Shown: positions 61,457 to 64,000 of the stretch, piece after piece
Layout of the letters: the number at the start of each line of letters is the position of its first letter
How positions within the stretch are numbered: the stretch's first letter is position 1
Assembly: GCA_963787425.1 (NCBI GenBank)
Contig: CAWBCV010000004.1
Location: 434,001-498,000 of the forward strand
DNA: 64,000 nt
Source of the DNA: AP-15 sp963787425
GTDB taxonomy: Bacteria; Pseudomonadota; Alphaproteobacteria; ATCC43930; CGMCC-115725
Direction of reading: 5' to 3'
Program-made: the position numbers and the translations under genes
Notes under the pieces: model-generated
Database searches by the model: none
What the model was told of the DNA's origin: nothing
The model's input: the letters and a program-made list of their open reading frames with translations, nothing else

Positions 61457-62292
61457 TCGACGACGACATATTTGCGCCCCTCGCGCATTATCCACAGACC
61501 GATCAGGGTCAGAATCGCGAGGATGAAGGCCGTATAGCCGGGGTCGCCGTAGGTCTTGATCACATCGCCGAAGACGCCGGCGCGGATCATCTCATACGCT
61601 TGCGTGTAGGGCTGGCAGAGCGCCACGTTGCGCAGCGCGGGAGGCAGCCAATCGGCGAGGTAAAAGAAACCCGAAAATACGAGATACATGTAAGAGTAGG
61701 GCATCCAGATCTGGGCCACCCAATCCGAGCGCTCGCTCAACCCGCCGATGATCAGAGCCGCCGCGATGGACCACCAAATCATAAAAAAATAACCGAGGTA
61801 AAACATCGGCAGATCTTGCGGCACATCGATCACGCCGATTGCGTAAAAGAGCGCAAAGGAGGCGATGACAGCGGCGATATTCCCGCCAATCTCGAGCAGA
61901 GAGCGCGCGACGAAAATGTCCAAGATGCTCACCCGTCGATGGTAGAGCAGCCCGGCATTGGCCGTGATGAAGAACAATACGCGCCCCCCGAGATGCCGAA
62001 ACAGCAAAATCGGGAGATATCCGCTCCACAAGAACGGCATGAGCGCGAGGCCGTGTTCGTGAGAGCCCCTGATGGCGCGCCACATGAACAATACCGGGAT
62101 CGCAAAGACCAGCGGTTCGACGACGATCCAGGCAAATCCGAGGTTCTGCCGACCGAACCGGGTATAGATTTCGCGAATGGTGAGCGCGCCGATCACGCGG
62201 CATTGTACGGCGAACCCTCGCCGGAACAGCGTCGCGCCTCCAGTGCCGCTCACCGTGCCGCAAGCCTCAAGCTGCCGCGTGCTCGCGGGCAC
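61453..62292 (-). CDS. Polysaccharide-export ABC-2 permease (KpsM type)
   Basis: The 279-residue protein (GTG start within the end of the KpsE-type gene) has six hydrophobic segments. Conserved ABC-2 features are LTIREIYTRFGRQNLGFAWIVVEP near the N-terminus and, near the C-terminus, VFSGFFYLADWLPP with LCQPYTQAYEMIRAGVFGD. It forms the channel for the glycan together with the ATPase encoded next. Overlaps on both sides show a translationally coupled export operon. Confidence 0.93.
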   Translation of the reverse strand: MPASTRQLEACGTVSGTGGATLFRRGFAVQCRVIGALTIREIYTRFGRQNLGFAWIVVEPLVFAIPVLFMWRAIRGSHEHGLALMPFLWSGYLPILLFRHLGGRVLFFITANAGLLYHRRVSILDIFVARSLLEIGGNIAAVIASFALFYAIGVIDVPQDLPMFYLGYFFMIWWSIAAALIIGGLSERSDWVAQIWMPYSYMYLVFSGFFYLADWLPPALRNVALCQPYTQAYEMIRAGVFGDVIKTYGDPGYTAFILAILTLIGLWIMREGRKYVVVE

Positions 62293-63460
62293 TCGCTACC
62301 AGCAGCCAGGCGATGCCGTAGACGACCAGGCAGCTCACCACAACCACCGCGAACGAAACCGCGCGCTTCGGATAGAGCGGGTAATCGGCGAGGTTCGGCT
62401 GCGAGATCTTTTCGAGATAAAGCTGCTGCCGCTGCGCTTCGATGCGCGCCGCTTCGAGTGAGGTGAAAGCCGAAGCCAGCGCCTTTTCGGCAAGTTCGCG
62501 ATCGAGGGTCAGGCGCTCGTACTCGGTCAGGGTCGAAACCACGGAATCTGTCTGGCCGCTCAGTTTCGCACGTTCCTCGGCGATCAGTTTGTCCAGAGAG
62601 TCGATCCGGGTCTTGACCAGCGGAATCTGAGGGCTGTTGGGCGAATTCTTCAGAAGCTCACCCAATTGCGCTCGAGCGTTCGCCTGCGCCCCATTCATCT
62701 GCGCGATCAATTCCAACACCCCTGAGGATGCCGTTTTCGGGTCGAGCATTTTCTGTTTTACGCGGTAAGCGGTGAGTTCACCTTGAATCTGTGCGATCCG
62801 CTGCTCGGCGCGATCGACTTCGCGGCTCGCCATATCCAGCGCGTCTCTGCGCGCCCGGTCGTTGAGCTCGTTGACCAGCTGCTCGCTATAAGTGAGCAAT
62901 GCGCTGGCGATCGTATGCGAGTCTTCCGGCCGGTACGCTTTCACGCTGAGCGTGGTCACCCCGGTCGTCGTGTCGGTTTCGACCGACACGAAATGCTCAT
63001 AGGACCGGTACAGCGCTTCGAAATCATGGCGCCAAAACATTATGCCTGGGAACCGCGTGACGAGATCGCCCTCCGGTCGGCTAAAAATCGTACGGAGGTC
63101 ATTGTGCTTCTCAAGCTTGCGGACCGCATCGCGCGTCATGATGAAGTCCTGGACAGCGGCGGTGTCGTCGGTTGCGCGGCTCAGGCCCGAAGACTGCAGC
63201 AGCGCACCGATCGGGTTAGTCTGCACCCCTTTTGGGCTACTGACGACGAACCGCGCCTCCGATAGATAGAGGTCCGAAGCGATCCCAAAATAATAAACTC
63301 CGGCGACAAGGGTCGGCAGGCCGACAACCGCCCAGAACCATATGTTGATAGACCGGAAAAGGCGCCCGGGGCGCCAACCGGCACGGGGGCGGACCCCGAT
63401 ATCGACCGCGGCGGTTCGGCCGAGCGACAGCACGCGTTCGAACTGCGAGGCTTCTGCCAT
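62267..63460 (-). CDS. Capsule-export inner-membrane protein (KpsE/CtrB type, PCP family)
   Basis: The ATG at 63460 gives 397 residues. A first membrane segment is near 44-66 (INIWFWAVVGLPTLVAGVYYF) and the last near 368-390. Between them lies a large periplasmic region with coiled coils (AQIQGELTAYRVKQKMLD) and the SEARFVVSSP motif after the first membrane segment. This is the polysaccharide co-polymerase layout (PCP-3) that links inner-membrane ABC exporters to an outer-membrane channel. No outer-membrane KpsD/Wza-type gene is in the window. Confidence 0.92.
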   Translation of the reverse strand: MAEASQFERVLSLGRTAAVDIGVRPRAGWRPGRLFRSINIWFWAVVGLPTLVAGVYYFGIASDLYLSEARFVVSSPKGVQTNPIGALLQSSGLSRATDDTAAVQDFIMTRDAVRKLEKHNDLRTIFSRPEGDLVTRFPGIMFWRHDFEALYRSYEHFVSVETDTTTGVTTLSVKAYRPEDSHTIASALLTYSEQLVNELNDRARRDALDMASREVDRAEQRIAQIQGELTAYRVKQKMLDPKTASSGVLELIAQMNGAQANARAQLGELLKNSPNSPQIPLVKTRIDSLDKLIAEERAKLSGQTDSVVSTLTEYERLTLDRELAEKALASAFTSLEAARIEAQRQQLYLEKISQPNLADYPLYPKRAVSFAVVVVSCLVVYGIAWLLVASAREHAAA

Positions 63461-63563
63461 CTGTAAAGATCCGTAAACCCTACGAGCTGAGCGGCCACTT
63501 CCTTTAACCCAACACGCGCCTCTGGCCAAGCGGTTACGCACGGCATTATGCCATTACCCGAGC

Positions 63564-64000
63564 TCAGCACAGCGAGTTGTAGAGCGCCGCCACCCGTTCA
63601 CGGTATCGTTCGACGGAGAATTTCTCCGCCTGTAATATGCCGCGGCGCGCGAGCTCGGTACGCAGATCGGCGTCGTTCGCGATCGTCCAGATGCCCCGCG
63701 CGATGTCATCGACATCATAGGGGTCGACGAGCAGGGCCGCCTCGCCAGCGACCTCGGGAAGCGACGATTCCCGCGACGTGACAACCGGCGTGCCGAGCGC
63801 CATCGCTTCGAGGACCGGCAGGCCGAAGCCTTCGTATAGCGACGGAAACACGACGGCGCGGGCGCCGCGGATCAGGCTCACTAAAGTCGAGAGACTGACA
63901 TAACGGAAGCGGCGCACGGTCCGCCGCAGCGGCGCAAATTCCAGCCCCTTCGGTCGCGGCTCATTGTCGCGCAGCTCGTCGAGCAATCTGGTTTCAGACT
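63564..64000 (-). CDS. Glycosyltransferase family 4 (GT-B), partial at window edge
   Basis: The reading frame is open to the last base, so only the C-terminal 145 or so residues are present. The donor-binding motif is clear: ARAVVFPSLYEGFGLPVLEA followed by MALGTPVVTS, the E-x7-E pattern of GT4 enzymes. The rest (PEVAGEAALLVDPYDVDDIA, SVERYRERVAALYN) is the usual C-terminal end. It should add a sugar, such as mannose or glucose, from a nucleotide donor to the growing glycan of this locus. Confidence 0.92.
   Translation of the reverse strand, partial: SETRLLDELRDNEPRPKGLEFAPLRRTVRRFRYVSLSTLVSLIRGARAVVFPSLYEGFGLPVLEAMALGTPVVTSRESSLPEVAGEAALLVDPYDVDDIARGIWTIANDADLRTELARRGILQAEKFSVERYRERVAALYNSLC

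Noticed and set aside
1..64000. tRNA, rRNA, riboswitch or CRISPR array
   Set aside because: None was recognised on either strand by eye. A covariance-model scan would be needed to exclude small RNAs.

Overview
The window is GC-rich bacterial chromosomal DNA. Several features point to a soil- or water-dwelling alphaproteobacterium, probably of the Rhodospirillales/Rhizobiales type: a DUF3035 lipoprotein followed by two M16 peptidases, RmuC, an Flp/Tad pilin, a RutA-type pyrimidine oxygenase, a PEP-CTERM protein, palindromic repeats of the 'TGGATTCCCGC...GGGAATGACG' type, and many luciferase-like monooxygenases. This is inferred from gene content; no rRNA or tRNA gene was recognised.

Layout. 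Bases 1-5419 carry a nucleobase-oxidation and uptake block: rutA, a polyamine-type ABC transporter (two permeases, binding protein, ATPase) and a convergent FMN reductase cut by the window edge. Bases 5420-12877 are a decayed region with remnants of IS256, IS630 and IS110 transposases, an MFS fragment and a frameshifted PEP-CTERM glycine-rich gene. These surround one intact pair, FecR plus a CHASE2 adenylate cyclase. Bases 12878-17818 hold metabolic genes (Zn-alcohol dehydrogenase, SDR, MetE-like protein, LLM oxidoreductase). Bases 17861-20414 look AT-richer and hold a PD-(D/E)XK nuclease-like protein and a pentapeptide-repeat membrane protein. Bases 20790-26267 contain an SDR and the tightly packed chain DUF3035, M16, M16, DUF72, GreA/B C-terminal fragment. 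A five-repeat BTRD1 protein follows, then a truncated livM, a CoA-transferase, a Nudix/NrtR-like regulator, rmuC, a methyltransferase, an NtaA-type monooxygenase and a lytic-transglycosylase/SPOR lipoprotein.

Bases 37457-48598 mix alpha/beta hydrolases, a GT87-like membrane protein and an orphan Flp pilin with a translationally coupled four-gene catabolic operon (LLM oxidoreductase, glutamine-synthetase-like ligase, N-formylglutamate amidohydrolase, isochorismatase). A frameshifted BisC/TorA-type molybdoenzyme and an MmgE/PrpD protein follow.

Bases 49973-64000 are a surface-polysaccharide locus: three FkbM methyltransferases, a beta-helix protein, two related secreted proteins, a protein of unknown family with a duplicated N-terminus, a KpsT/KpsM/KpsE-type exporter and a glycosyltransferase that runs off the window. 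The genes suggest a glycan that is assembled, O-methylated, exported by an ABC-2/KpsE system and handled outside the cell by secreted proteins. Several genes are broken by single-base frameshifts, which may be real decay or assembly error.
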